DNA from: Pseudomonas fluorescens
GTDB taxonomy: Bacteria; Pseudomonadota; Gammaproteobacteria; Pseudomonadales; Pseudomonadaceae
DNA length: 64,000 nucleotides
NCBI RefSeq assembly: GCF_902497895.1
Contig: NZ_CABVHQ010000008.1
Coordinates: 62,001-126,000 of the forward strand
Reading direction: 5' to 3'
Part shown: positions 36,135 to 44,195 of the stretch, one piece after another
How the letters are laid out: every line of letters begins with the position of its first letter
How positions within the stretch are numbered: position 1 is the first letter of the stretch
The notes under the pieces: model-generated
Databases searched by the model: none
What the model was told of the DNA's origin: nothing
The model's input: only the letters and a program-made list of their open reading frames with translations
Position numbers and translations under genes: made by a program

Positions 36135-37058
36135 ATGTCGCAGACTCAGCGTTTACTGTTAATTGCTCCCCAAGCCATGACCCGCACACCGGCGTTCGAC
36201 CGTGCCGCCGCGTTGGCCCTCGCAATGCAAATGCCGTTGCACATCGTAGCGTTCGATTATTTGCAGGCCCTGGTGGTGGCCGGCCTGTTCGCCCCTGAAC
36301 AAATCAACCTGGCCCGGGACGGGTATTTGCAAACCCATCGGCAATGGCTCGCGGAGCAAGCCGGGTTGATGAGCAAACACGGTGTCGAGGTCACCAGCGA
36401 GGTGGTATGGGTACAGCATCCTTACGAAGAGATCCTGCACTTTGTCAACGAGATGCCGCTGGCGCTGATCATCAAGGATGCCCAGGAAGAATCGGCATTG
36501 AAACGGGTGTTTTTCACGCCGCTGGATTGGCAGCTGCTGCGTGATTGTCCGGTGCCGGTGCATCTGGTGACCAACGGCCTCAACCCACGCCCACACAACG
36601 TGCTGGCCATCGTCGATGTCTTGCGCAGCGAAGACCAGGACCGGGTGTTCAACGACCAGATTCTCGACGCCGCGACGAAGCTGGCTGAGGTGTGTGAGGC
36701 TCGGCTTGAATTGCTGCATGTATATGACTGGACGGCCGTGTATGCCCAGGACATGGGCGTAGGCGCACTGCCGCTGGCCACCGGGATTTATGAAGCATTG
36801 GGAGTGGCTCAGCATGAGGCATTTGCCGCCCTGGCCGAACGCCACGGCGTGCCGACGCAATGCCGCCACTTCATCGAGGGCGCGCCGCTGTCGAGTATCT
36901 GTGAATTTGCCGCAGAACACCGCACGGATGTGATTGTCATGGGGACGGTGCAGCACAAGGGGTTGAACAAACTATTGGGTACCACGGCCGAACAACTCTT
37001 GCATCGGGCGCCTTGCAGTGTACTGGCGATCAAACCGGGCAAGATGTTGCAATCCTGA
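36135..37058 (+). CDS. Tandem universal stress protein (USP 3)
   Basis: 307 residues, two USP domains: SQTQRLLLIAPQAMTRTPAFDRAAALALA at the start and VIVMGTVQHKGLNKLLGTTAEQLLHRAPCSVLAIKPG at the end (cited in parts). It is the closest intact relative of the fragment at 24965-25210 (VLAIVDVLRSE-QDRVFNDQI identical apart from single changes). ATG 36135 has GAGG upstream; a GTG five codons earlier is unlikely. Two Anr-type boxes precede it and a strong terminator follows at 37070-37113. Confidence 0.9.
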   Translation: MSQTQRLLLIAPQAMTRTPAFDRAAALALAMQMPLHIVAFDYLQALVVAGLFAPEQINLARDGYLQTHRQWLAEQAGLMSKHGVEVTSEVVWVQHPYEEILHFVNEMPLALIIKDAQEESALKRVFFTPLDWQLLRDCPVPVHLVTNGLNPRPHNVLAIVDVLRSEDQDRVFNDQILDAATKLAEVCEARLELLHVYDWTAVYAQDMGVGALPLATGIYEALGVAQHEAFAALAERHGVPTQCRHFIEGAPLSSICEFAAEHRTDVIVMGTVQHKGLNKLLGTTAEQLLHRAPCSVLAIKPGKMLQS

Positions 37059-37069
37059 GTGCTGGATAG

Positions 37070-37113
37070 CCCCGCGATGAACCGTTGGCCGGAACATCGC
37101 GGGGGGATTTTTT
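37070..37113 (+). terminator. Intrinsic terminator of USP 3
   Basis: CCCCGCGATG (37070-37079) pairs with CATCGCGGGG (37095-37104), followed by GGATTTTTT. It overlaps the stop codon of the convergent GNAT gene. Confidence 0.85.
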
Positions 37114-37675
37114 ACAAGTAAAGACGATGAATGACCTGACGGCTGTCATCGGGATCATTGTGCGTCTCGAAACCCAGGGCTTTGGCCAAGTCGCGCATCG
37201 GGGCATTGCTGGAGGCATCAACCGAATACATCTGGCGAAACCCGTTCTTGCGAGCGGCCTTGATCAAATGCTCCATCAGTAGCGTACCCAGGCCCAGATG
37301 CTTCCATTCATCGGCGACGGTCACCGCGCATTCGCACTCATGCTCGCCCGTAGCGGCGTAGCGGCTGATGCCGATCTCGATCAGTTGGCCGTTTTCATGA
37401 ACCAGCGAGATATAGGCAACGCGTTGTTTATTATCGGTGTCCATCAACTGATTGAGCATGGTGATGCCAGGTTCGTTGATCTGCGCGAGAAAACGCATGT
37501 GCCGGGACTCGGGAGATAGACGCTTGATAAACGCATATTCACGCTCGCGGTCCTTTTCCACCAGCGGCCGGATCAGCACGTGGCGGCCGTCCTTGAGCGC
37601 TTCGATCCAGTATTTTCCGGTGACCGCGGCGTAGGCGGCCGCGGCCCGATCATTGTGGTCTTGGACAGTGAGCAT
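37112..37675 (-). CDS. GNAT N-acetyltransferase, USP-island type (copy 2)
   Basis: 187 residues, paralogue of 27056-27622: GRHVLIRPLVEKDREREYAFIKRLSPESRHMRFL, ECAVTVADEWKHLGLGTLLMEHLI (cited in parts) with the acetyl-CoA loop, and the same C-terminal VIHRLYL. ATG 37675 aligns with copy 1. An Anr-like dyad (37765-37778) is 90 bases upstream, the same spacing as copy 1, so gene and promoter were duplicated together. Convergent to USP 3. Confidence 0.88.
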   Translation of the reverse strand: MLTVQDHNDRAAAAYAAVTGKYWIEALKDGRHVLIRPLVEKDREREYAFIKRLSPESRHMRFLAQINEPGITMLNQLMDTDNKQRVAYISLVHENGQLIEIGISRYAATGEHECECAVTVADEWKHLGLGTLLMEHLIKAARKNGFRQMYSVDASSNAPMRDLAKALGFETHNDPDDSRQVIHRLYL

Positions 37676-37764
37676 GGGGTGATCCTCCATCCGGTTTGAA
37701 AGGTTGACGCGCGGTGAAGAACCTCGCGGTTCATTCCTTTTTACGCCGCTGGCGGCCCTTGGAT

Positions 37765-37778
37765 CTGATCTAAATCAG
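37765..37778. promoter_or_regulatory. Anr/FNR-like box (GNAT copy 2)
   Basis: CTGATCTAAATCAG is a perfect dyad differing from TTGAT-N4-ATCAA by one base in each half. Same distance to the GNAT start as the box of copy 1. Confidence 0.65.
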
Positions 37779-37919
37779 AGACTCGCTAGGCTGGCCGGGC
37801 GCATGCAGAACCATGGCGCGTATGACGTTTCTCCAGACGTGCGGATGTGGCAGTTAGGGCGAAAGAGTCGACGAATGGATTCACACGGATGGACTCAAGG
37901 ACAACCCGCTATGGAGAAT

Positions 37920-37933
37920 TTGATATAGATCAA
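37920..37933. promoter_or_regulatory. Anr/FNR box, perfect (USP 4)
   Basis: TTGATATAGATCAA is a perfect consensus, 124 bases upstream of USP 4. The 381-base spacer 37676-38056 holds only this and the GNAT box. Confidence 0.82.
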
Positions 37934-38056
37934 GACCAGGCAGACGCTGGAGGCGGAGTCTGGATTAACGCTGGTGCTCGATCCAGCGAGGACGCAACGG
38001 CTGGCCTCGACCACGGCAGCAGCAGGCGTCGAAGATTCACTGACTGGAGGCAGATC

Positions 38057-38941
38057 ATGAGCCAATATCAACGGTTGTTACTGATCATCAATCCGGCTCT
38101 GCGCCAATCCCAGGCAATAAGCCATGCTGCAGCGCTGGCCAAGGCCAGTGGTGCGAGTTTGCATATCGCCGCCTTAATTCCATCGCTGGATATGTTGTCG
38201 CTGCTCGAAGAAGGCGACCGGGAAAAGGCACGGGAGAATTACCTGCAGGACCATCGCGACTGGCTGAAGGCTCAGGCAAAAAACCTCCGTGGCAGAGGAA
38301 TCGACGTGACCACAGAGGTGGTCTGGGCCGATGACATGAAGCAAGACATCCTTGATCACGTCACGGAAATGCAGCTCGATTTGTTGATCAAGGAAGTTCA
38401 GCATGCATCAACGCTCAGGCGCGCCTTCTTTACCCCACTGGATTGGCACTTGCTGCGTCATTGCCCGGTACCGGTTTATCTGGTGGGCGGTAGCGGCTAT
38501 GTGTTGCCGCGCAAGGTCGTAGCCGCGGTCGAAGTGTCGGATACCGAGTCATCCGACAATGAGCTTAATGACCGGATCATCAAACAGGCTTCCAGTCTCG
38601 CCATACAGTGTGATGCCGAGTTGCATCTACTCCACGCCTGCGATATTTCCGCCGGCTATCTGGCGGACATGGGCGGTCTGACGCTTGCTGACCTCACCAA
38701 AGCGCTGCGCAGAGACCTGGAAAAATCTTTCCTCAAGTTGGCCGGTCGGTTCGGCGTGCCCTCTGAGCGTCGACATTTTATTCAGGGACATCCTGTCTCG
38801 GCGCTGAGCGAGTTCGCGAACGAGCACCACGTGGATGTGATCGTAATGGGCAAAGTCCAGTCCCATGGGGTGAATAAGCTTCTGGGCAGCACGACCGAGC
38901 ATATTTTGTATCAGGTGCCTTGCAGCGTTCTGGCGGTTTAG
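38057..38941 (+). CDS. Tandem universal stress protein (USP 4)
   Basis: 294 residues, closest to USP 1 (both begin with QYQRLLLIIxxxLxQS). Two USP domains; the second ends DVIVMGKVQSHGVNKLLGSTTEHILY. ATG 38057 has TGGAGG 9 bases upstream. A perfect Anr box is upstream. The next gene, an ion channel, is convergent. Confidence 0.9.
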   Translation: MSQYQRLLLIINPALRQSQAISHAAALAKASGASLHIAALIPSLDMLSLLEEGDREKARENYLQDHRDWLKAQAKNLRGRGIDVTTEVVWADDMKQDILDHVTEMQLDLLIKEVQHASTLRRAFFTPLDWHLLRHCPVPVYLVGGSGYVLPRKVVAAVEVSDTESSDNELNDRIIKQASSLAIQCDAELHLLHACDISAGYLADMGGLTLADLTKALRRDLEKSFLKLAGRFGVPSERRHFIQGHPVSALSEFANEHHVDVIVMGKVQSHGVNKLLGSTTEHILYQVPCSVLAV

Positions 38942-39044
38942 AGGGGTGTCATTGCTGGACTTGGCGTCGGCCACTGTCAGACCGACGACCCGATGGGTGG
39001 CCGGATGATACGAATGTTTCATGACCGTCAAACAAGGTGGAGGT

Positions 39045-39470
39045 TTATTTGCGCTTCCAGTACTTCTGCATTTCGAGAAACAGAAAAGATGCTGTCCAGG
39101 TGATGAGTACCAGACCGGTCAGGGCCTGTAGGCCGGTCAGGTATTTTAGATTGCCTACGGGTGAAATATCGCCAAAGCCGATCGTCGTGTAGGTGGTAAA
39201 TGAAAAGTACACGCAGTCCATGAATGAGCCATCGAAGTTGCCAATCAGGGTTCCCCATTCGCCGGAGCGTGCCATCAGGTAATAGACCAACGCGAAACAC
39301 CAGACTTCTATTGCATGGGCCAGCAGCGCACCGAACACCCCGACGACAATCCTGAAACGGCTCCAAAGCTTGAGCCGGGGCAGCCAGTCGTTCAGACGTA
39401 ATAGACATTCGTAATGGATGACCACGACGATGACCACCACCAGCGTATTGATCAACGTAACTGCCAGCAT
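39045..39470 (-). CDS. Two-helix potassium channel (ion_trans_2)
   Basis: 141 residues: three hydrophobic segments, with the K+ filter TTIGFGD in FSFTTYTTIGFGDISPVG near residue 98 between the last two helices. No regulatory RCK domain is attached. Forms a tetrameric K+-selective pore in the inner membrane. Small K+ channels recur beside USP clusters, perhaps for membrane-potential control during energy limitation (inference). It lies convergent to USP 4; the FtsH relic follows upstream on the same strand. Confidence 0.87.
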   Translation of the reverse strand: MLAVTLINTLVVVIVVVIHYECLLRLNDWLPRLKLWSRFRIVVGVFGALLAHAIEVWCFALVYYLMARSGEWGTLIGNFDGSFMDCVYFSFTTYTTIGFGDISPVGNLKYLTGLQALTGLVLITWTASFLFLEMQKYWKRK

Positions 39471-39479
39471 GGTGTACCT

Positions 39480-39954
39480 CTAGCGATAGGTGCAAGTGTC
39501 GGTCCATGCGTCGCTGCGTCGACTCTCGAGCAGGACCTGGGCCCGGTGGTAGGCTTCATCCAACAAGGCGCGAATACCCAAGTCGATTTCCCGAGCGGTT
39601 TGTTCTGAATAGTCTTTCTCTCTGACCCCCTGCATGTGCTCGCCAAGGTAGGTTGCGTTTTGCCGTTCGAGCACCAACTGGCCAAGTTCGGTGCTCATGC
39701 CGAACCGGGTGATCAGCTGGCGGGCAATGTCGGTCGCTCGGCCCAGATCATCAGCGTCTCCGGTGGAGATTGCCGCTGATCTGATCCTTCTCGACCCGTA
39801 AGTCGCTGAGCTTTTGCTCGTTCAGCAGTTGCAGAAACTGACTGTACGGAATGCTTTGCACGACACGACGTTCGATAAACAGAAATTGAACGAGGGTGAG
39901 CATGACAAACGCGATCGCGAAGTAAGACAAGTTCCATTGGTGATTTTTTTTCAT
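39480..39954 (-). pseudogene. FtsH protease with the whole catalytic core deleted
   Basis: From ATG 39954 the first ~60 residues match the FtsH N-terminus: WNLSYFAIAFVMLTLVQFLFIE (membrane helix, in parts), VQSIPYSQFLQLLNEQKLSDL. At about 39775 homology jumps to the C-terminus in another frame: DADDLGRATDIARQLITRFG, MSTELGQLVLERQNATYLG, REIDLGIRALLDEAYHRAQ. The AAA+ domain and the HExxH zinc protease site (about 450 residues) are missing and the frames do not match. It was probably an accessory FtsH copy of the stress island; non-functional. Confidence 0.88.
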
Positions 39955-40035
39955 GACTTTGGCTCATAAAGGGGCATGGGCGAGCTGACAGAGTGCCCAG
40001 TCAGTATTTATCTACGCCTGAGCGACGGAAAATCG

Positions 40036-40049
40036 TTGAGCTATATCAA
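40036..40049. promoter_or_regulatory. Anr/FNR-like box before the FtsH relic
   Basis: TTGAGCTATATCAA, one mismatch, 82 bases upstream of the FtsH relic start. It suggests that the lost FtsH copy belonged to the same regulon. Confidence 0.55.
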
Positions 40050-40103
40050 CAATGCTGCTGTGAGTCAGAAGTCGATCCGCGCGCCGACCGAAAGCGTCAT
40101 TAT

Positions 40104-40117
40104 TTGATAAAGATCAG
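40104..40117. promoter_or_regulatory. Anr/FNR-like box (USP 5)
   Basis: TTGATAAAGATCAG, one mismatch, 186 bases upstream of USP 5. The sequence following it (ATAACGCCAGATACTT) is nearly repeated after the box at 42571. Confidence 0.68.
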
Positions 40118-40302
40118 AGCCCTCACGGGATAACGCCAGATACTTGATCAACAGCTTTTCCAGCCGCGATAAAGGGGAAAAGTCATGAATAAACGCTTGT
40201 CCTTCATTGCTGCAACGACTGCCGGTTGCAGTCATAAGCACGCCCAGGATATCGACGCACAATTGGGGTCCGGCGAGCCGTATCACCGGCTTGAGGTAAA
40301 AG

Positions 40303-41223
40303 ATGATGAACCTTAAACGTGTCTTATTGATTGCCCCCACCGAAATGACCCGTACCCCGGCGTTTGATCGAGCGCATTCACTGGCCAGCGCAACCGGTGC
40401 GTTGTTGCACATCGTCGCGTTCGATTATGTCCGGGCACTGGCGGTGGCCGGCCTGTTTGACCACGATGCGATGGCCCAGGCACGGGAGGGCTACTTGCAA
40501 GTTCATCGTCACTGGTTGGAGCAGCAAGCCCGGTTTCAAAGGTGCACGGGGTTGCAGGTGACGACTGAAGTGGTTTGGGCCAAATCGAGCCTGGCGAACG
40601 TGATTGCGTATGTGAATGACTTCGGTGCTGACCTGGTGATCAAGGACACCCACCATATGTCGGCACTCGACCGCGCCTTCCACCGGCCCCTTGACTGGCT
40701 GTTGCTGCGCGACTGTCCAGCCACCGTGCATCTGGTTACCGATGCCAAAAATCCCCAGCCGTTGAAAATTCTCGCCGCCATCGATCTGTCCCATCTGGAG
40801 GAGCTGACCCAAGGGCTCAATGACCGGATTCTCGACCTGGCCTCAACGCTGGCGGCCTCCTGTGGCGCCGCCTTGCACCTGCTCAACGTCAGCAACTGGT
40901 CGGTGATGGGCGGCTCGGCAATGAGTGTGCCGACGCCGACGCTGGATGGTAGTTTGAGAGACGCGGTCAACGATGCCCAGGAAGAGGCCTTTGAGGTACT
41001 TGCCGATCGTTATGGCGTCGAGGAAAAACGCCGACATCTACTGACCGGCATCGCTCACAAGGTGATCGGACTTTTCGCCCAACAGAATGCCTTCGACATG
41101 GTGGTGCTGGGCACGGCCTATCACCACGGGATCGACATGTTCATCGGCGGTACCGCCGAGAGTGTGTTGAACCGCGCGCCGTGCAGTTTGACGATCGTCA
41201 AGCCATTGCCCTGGCTCGACTGA
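40303..41223 (+). CDS. Tandem universal stress protein (USP 5)
   Basis: 306 residues, two USP domains. Starts NLKRVLLIAPTEMTRTPAFDRAHSLA, ends DMVVLGTAYHHGIDMFIGGTAESVLNRAPCSLTIVKP (cited in parts). Closest to USP 3 in its N-terminal domain. Start at 40303 or the next codon 40306 (two ATGs). An Anr-like box is upstream. Its final ~30 residues recur as a relic at 42661-42768. It is directly followed by a scrap of the metallo-hydrolase gene. Confidence 0.9.
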   Translation: MMNLKRVLLIAPTEMTRTPAFDRAHSLASATGALLHIVAFDYVRALAVAGLFDHDAMAQAREGYLQVHRHWLEQQARFQRCTGLQVTTEVVWAKSSLANVIAYVNDFGADLVIKDTHHMSALDRAFHRPLDWLLLRDCPATVHLVTDAKNPQPLKILAAIDLSHLEELTQGLNDRILDLASTLAASCGAALHLLNVSNWSVMGGSAMSVPTPTLDGSLRDAVNDAQEEAFEVLADRYGVEEKRRHLLTGIAHKVIGLFAQQNAFDMVVLGTAYHHGIDMFIGGTAESVLNRAPCSLTIVKPLPWLD

Positions 41224-41303
41224 AAGGGCAACACGTCGCGCCCCCAATCGACACGGTTTCTCTAAACACGCCCCGGCGTTGCCGCTTTACATCGAGCAAG
41301 AAG

Positions 41304-41428
41304 ACCCCGAAACACACCTCTGTGGTGCACGGCGAGCCCAATGCCTCGGATGTACTGCGCCGACGCATCAGCCTGGAGCTGGACTGGTCGGTCTGGGTGC
41401 CGGAATACCGCGACAGCGTTGAACTCAC
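41304..41428 (+). pseudogene. Second scrap of the metallo-hydrolase C-terminus
   Basis: PKHTSVVHGEPNASDVLRRR and ISLELDWSVWVPEYRDSVEL match the C-terminal 41 residues of the relic at 31465-31986 with a few changes. Nothing else of the gene is present. It suggests that a second full copy once stood behind USP 5. Confidence 0.85.
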
Positions 41429-41465
41429 CCGCAACGATCAGCCTTCAATCCCATCGTTTGGACAA

Positions 41466-41499
41466 CAAAAAGCCCCTTGCCGATTTCTCGGCAAGGGGC
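41466..41499 (-). terminator. Intrinsic terminator for minus-strand transcript
   Basis: On the minus strand GCCCCTTGCCG-AGAAAT-CGGCAAGGGGC is followed by TTTTTGTT: an 11-bp perfect GC stem plus T-run. It would end transcription coming from the BON/anr relics at 41657-42382. Confidence 0.85.
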
Positions 41500-41656
41500 A
41501 GGGCTCTGTCAGAATCGAGATTGGTTACTTTGTGGGCCACGATCAAATGATGCTTCGCTTCGACCGCTGTCTGCACGTTACAACCGACGATTCTGGTGCC
41601 GCGAGCTGGAAAGTCGACGCTTCAATTGCCTTGAATGGTCAGGGTTTCAGGTCTTA

Positions 41657-41815
41657 TTAGGCGATCAGTATGAGGTTTTCCACATTCGTCACCCCCGGGA
41701 CTGCCCAAGCAGCATGCTCGGCAGCCTTGCGCTCTCGCCATAGGTGAACGCGGCCTTCGAGTTTCACCGTCGCCCCCTCCACCGTAACGCGGAGGTGGCG
41801 GGTATCCAACTCGCC
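41657..41815 (-). pseudogene. BON-domain protein C-terminal fragment
   Basis: About 52 codons, GELDTRHLRVTVEGATVKLEG and AEHAAWAVPGVTNVENLILIA, resembling the C-terminal repeat of BON-domain (OsmY-like) proteins. The upstream part is cut where the inverted anr segment begins. A continuous minus-strand frame runs from here to 42556, but the middle of it is antisense to anr, so it does not encode one real protein. Confidence 0.7.
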
Positions 41816-42015
41816 TGGAGAAACTCGCTCTGGAGCTACCGTCACTTCAGCACAATCTGAACAAGATACTGAGCCGGGAAATCGTGCGCGATCACGACAT
41901 GCTAATGATGCTGGGCAACATGAACTCGGATGAGCGCCTGGCGGCCTTTCTGCTGAACCTGTCGCAGCGCTTGGGTGTGCGTGGTTACTCGTCCAGGGAG
42001 TTTGTACTGAAGATG
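41812..42015 (+). pseudogene. anr: anr-like gene, inverted middle segment
   Basis: On the plus strand 68 codons read RLEKLALELPSLQHNLNKIL, SREIVRDHDMLMMLGNMNSDER, LAAFLLNLSQRLGVRGYSSREFVLKM. This is the dimerisation helix and start of the DNA-binding domain of Anr/FNR. It follows in protein order, but on the opposite strand, the N-terminal part at 42022-42382. The recognition helix (SRSDIGN...) is missing. The short repeats ATCCA (41804-41808) and TGGAT (42021-42025) flank the inverted piece. Confidence 0.88.
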
Positions 42016-42021
42016 CGCAGT

Positions 42022-42382
42022 GGATGGGGCAGACTTCGCTGTCCTCCAGCGCCAACGCATTGCAGGCATGCAGGTCGGTGCTGATGGCGTCCAGGCCGAG
42101 CATTTCGCCGGGCATTTGGAACCCGGTGACCTGCTCGCGGCCATCGAGCGACAGCACGCTGGTCTTGAATGAGCCAATGCGGACCGCATACAGCGAGCGC
42201 AACGGCTCGCCTGCGCGGTACAAGGCTGCGCCTTTTTTAACCTTGAAGCGTTGCACGATCAGGGTGTCCAGCCGCTCGACTTCCTCACCGGTCAGACCAA
42301 TCGGCAGGCACAGCTCCAATACGGTGCAGCTGGAGCACGTCGTCTTGAGGGCGTGAATTTGTAACGGCCGGGTGTCAGGCAT
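42022..42382 (-). pseudogene. anr: anr-like gene, N-terminal segment
   Basis: About 120 codons from ATG 42382: LKTTCSSCTVLELCLPIGL carries three of the four 4Fe-4S cysteines (C-x2-C-x5-C), the cNMP-like sensor domain follows (GAALYRAGEPLRSLYAVRIG, QVTGFQMPGEMLGLDAIS), and the fourth cysteine is in EDSEVCPI. The coding sequence then breaks at the inverted segment. This was an oxygen-sensing Anr paralogue located inside a cluster of Anr-type boxes; now inactive. Confidence 0.88.
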
Positions 42383-42570
42383 GAGATTCGGCCCTTCAAT
42401 TGGTTGATTCAGAATAGTCGCTGAGCGCCGGTAGAACATTTCATTCGGTTGTTTGCGGGAGCGGAGGCGACGAATGGGAATGCCCCGGCTCTGGCTGAAT
42501 TGATCGACATTGATAGAAACGTGCGGCGAGTGCAGGGACGTTGCCTTCAAGTTCAATAGCCTGCCATTAA

Positions 42571-42584
42571 TTGATAAAAATCAG
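42571..42584. promoter_or_regulatory. Anr/FNR-like box before a USP relic
   Basis: TTGATAAAAATCAG, one mismatch. The following ~25 bases resemble those after the box at 40104, so this is a duplicated USP 5-type promoter. Confidence 0.65.
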
Positions 42585-42660
42585 AGGGGCCCATGGAATA
42601 ACGTCAGATATTTACGCAATAACCTGATGCTTTCCAACCGCTCCAAACTGAGGGAATCAC

Positions 42661-42768
42661 AATGGTTGTGCTGGGCACGGTCTATCGTCGCGGGATTGAC
42701 ATGTTCATTGGTAGCACGGCCGAAAGTGTGTTGAACCGCGCACCCTGTAGTTTGACGAGCACCCGGCA
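42661..42768 (+). pseudogene. USP C-terminal relic behind its promoter
   Basis: MVVLGTVYRRGIDMFIGSTAESVLNRAPCSLT matches the last ~32 residues of USP 5 (cited here as the one short piece GIDMFIGSTAESVLNRAPCS plus flanks). It begins only about 75 bases after the Anr-like box, so some 270 codons between leader and this end are deleted. The frame then runs into the transposase relic. Confidence 0.82.
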
Positions 42769-42849
42769 AACAACAGATGTTCCTCCAGCTGGAACAACGA
42801 CTCATCGACCCGAGCGGGACGCCAGGCCAGTGCCAGAATGCGCCTTTGA

Positions 42850-43190
42850 CCAAGCCTGCGTCCACAGCGACGCAGTACTTCATTAAACAACCAGCGAAGC
42901 AGATCACTGTCCCGAAAACGGCCGTGTCGATTTTTGGGAAAAGTAGAGTGGTTGGGTACTTTATCTTCAAGGCTCAACCGGAAAAACCAGCGATGCGCCA
43001 GGTTTAAATGGGTCGTCGCACAACCGCCGGTCTGAGCGAATACCGTAGCAATAGCCCACGATTAGCATGTGGATCATCAGTTCAGGATCAATCGACGGAC
43101 GCCCAATCGGGCTATAGAAATCGGCGAGGTAATGGCGCAGATCGCTCAGATCGAGACATTGATCAATGCTGCGCAGAAGGTGATTTGAGA
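42850..43190 (-). mobile_element. IS1182-family transposase relic
   Basis: On the minus strand LRHYLADFYSPIGRPSIDPE, LMIHMLIVGYCYGIRSDRRL then, after a frameshift near 43017, LNLAHRWFFRLSLEDKVPNH and STFPKNRHGRFRDSDLLRWL: the N-terminal domain typical of IS1182-type transposases. The catalytic core is missing and the left part is scrambled. The end of the old element may be at ~43480, where TTTCACACAGCCTCGACCC forms an inverted partner to GGCTGTGTAAAAACG at 43323-43337. Confidence 0.8.
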
Positions 43191-43538
43191 TGATGAGTCA
43201 GAGATTCACAACAAGAGTCGATCATCTTGGACAGTTCAATGTAGATCAGTTAGGGGCATTCAAGTCGGCAGAGTTCGGTTCTGGCCGATTCTTGCCCATC
43301 ACGACTGACCGAAATCGACCCGGGCTGTGTAAAAACGCATGCACGCTTTGAAGTCTGCGTTACTACTAAAAACTGCCAGCGTTTGGTTAACCAGCAGACC
43401 TGAAATTTGTCCGGGATCGCGATTTTCGTTCCAGTTCTGACTGTCAAACCTGCTCTAAAACGTTTCACACAGCCTCGACCCGAGGCTGACATTGGGCGAT
43501 GCCAGTAAAACCGGGGCATTGACATCGCAATGCAAGGG
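43191..43538. other. Gene-free stretch with IS-end-like inverted repeats
   Basis: No coding homology. GGCTGTGTAAAAACG (43323-43337) and CGTTTCACACAGCC (43461-43474) are imperfect inverted repeats of the kind found at IS ends, so this is probably the remains of an insertion sequence terminus. Confidence 0.5.
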
Positions 43539-44084
43539 TTACAGGCGCTTGGGTAATATCCGCGCAAGGGCGTTATCGCCGATCCAGTAATGATGATAAA
43601 GCCCCGCGCCGGCGTGTAATCCGATCAGCCAGTACCCGGCATTGCCAATCAACTCATGCCACTCTTTGAATTGTTTGGTCAGTGTGGAATCCAGACCGAT
43701 CGGCGAGGGCAGGGCGAACCTGAACCAGGGAACCGGTTTACCGGCGGCACTGAGCATCAGCCAAGCCAATATCGGTGTGGCGATCATCAGCACGTACAGC
43801 GCCAGGTGGCTCAGGCGTCCCAGTGCGGTCTGCCAGACCGGCGGAGAGGGCAGAATCGGCGGACGTGGTTTCAAGCGGCCTAGCAAGCGGATCCAGACCA
43901 AGGCAAAAATCGCCATTCCAAACAGGGCATGAGCACCCAGCAGTGGAGCCTTCAAGCCATGACCGCGTGGTAGCAGCCCTTTGATCTCAATGCAGCCGTA
44001 GACACCGACAAACAGCGCCAGCATCAGCCAGTGCAGAGTGATTGATAGTCTTGCATAGCGTTGCGGCAATAAATCCGGGTTCAT
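43539..44084 (-). CDS. Cytochrome b561-type membrane protein
   Basis: 181 residues, four helices. YARLSITLHWLMLALFVGVYG, LLGAHALFGMAIFALVWIRLL and EWHELIGNAGYWLIGLHAGAGLYHHYW contain the conserved histidines for two b haems (cited in parts). The family shuttles electrons between quinol and periplasmic acceptors such as superoxide (CybB). ATG 44084 has GAGG 8 bases upstream. Divergent from the operon at 44308; the shared 223-base region contains two CTTAAG-type boxes, so the response regulator of that operon may also control it. Confidence 0.88.
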   Translation of the reverse strand: MNPDLLPQRYARLSITLHWLMLALFVGVYGCIEIKGLLPRGHGLKAPLLGAHALFGMAIFALVWIRLLGRLKPRPPILPSPPVWQTALGRLSHLALYVLMIATPILAWLMLSAAGKPVPWFRFALPSPIGLDSTLTKQFKEWHELIGNAGYWLIGLHAGAGLYHHYWIGDNALARILPKRL

Positions 44085-44195
44085 AAGCGGACCTCGTGGG
44101 TGTCGTTGCAAGCCGTCCGCGTCATTGCGGTAGCAAGAGAAGCCAAGTGATTCAGCTAATCAGCTTGTTGGTCTACGACACCTTGGCTCGGCAGT

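Noticed and set aside
40184..40315. Short plus-strand frame (MNKRLSFIAATTAG...) in the USP 5 leader
   Set aside because: It has a GGGGAAAA-like site upstream but no recognisable product and overlaps the USP start; possibly a leader remnant, not strong enough to call.
41657..42556. A single 299-codon minus-strand gene
   Set aside because: Its middle is antisense to inverted anr coding sequence, and its two ends belong to different families (Anr and BON); treated as three relics.
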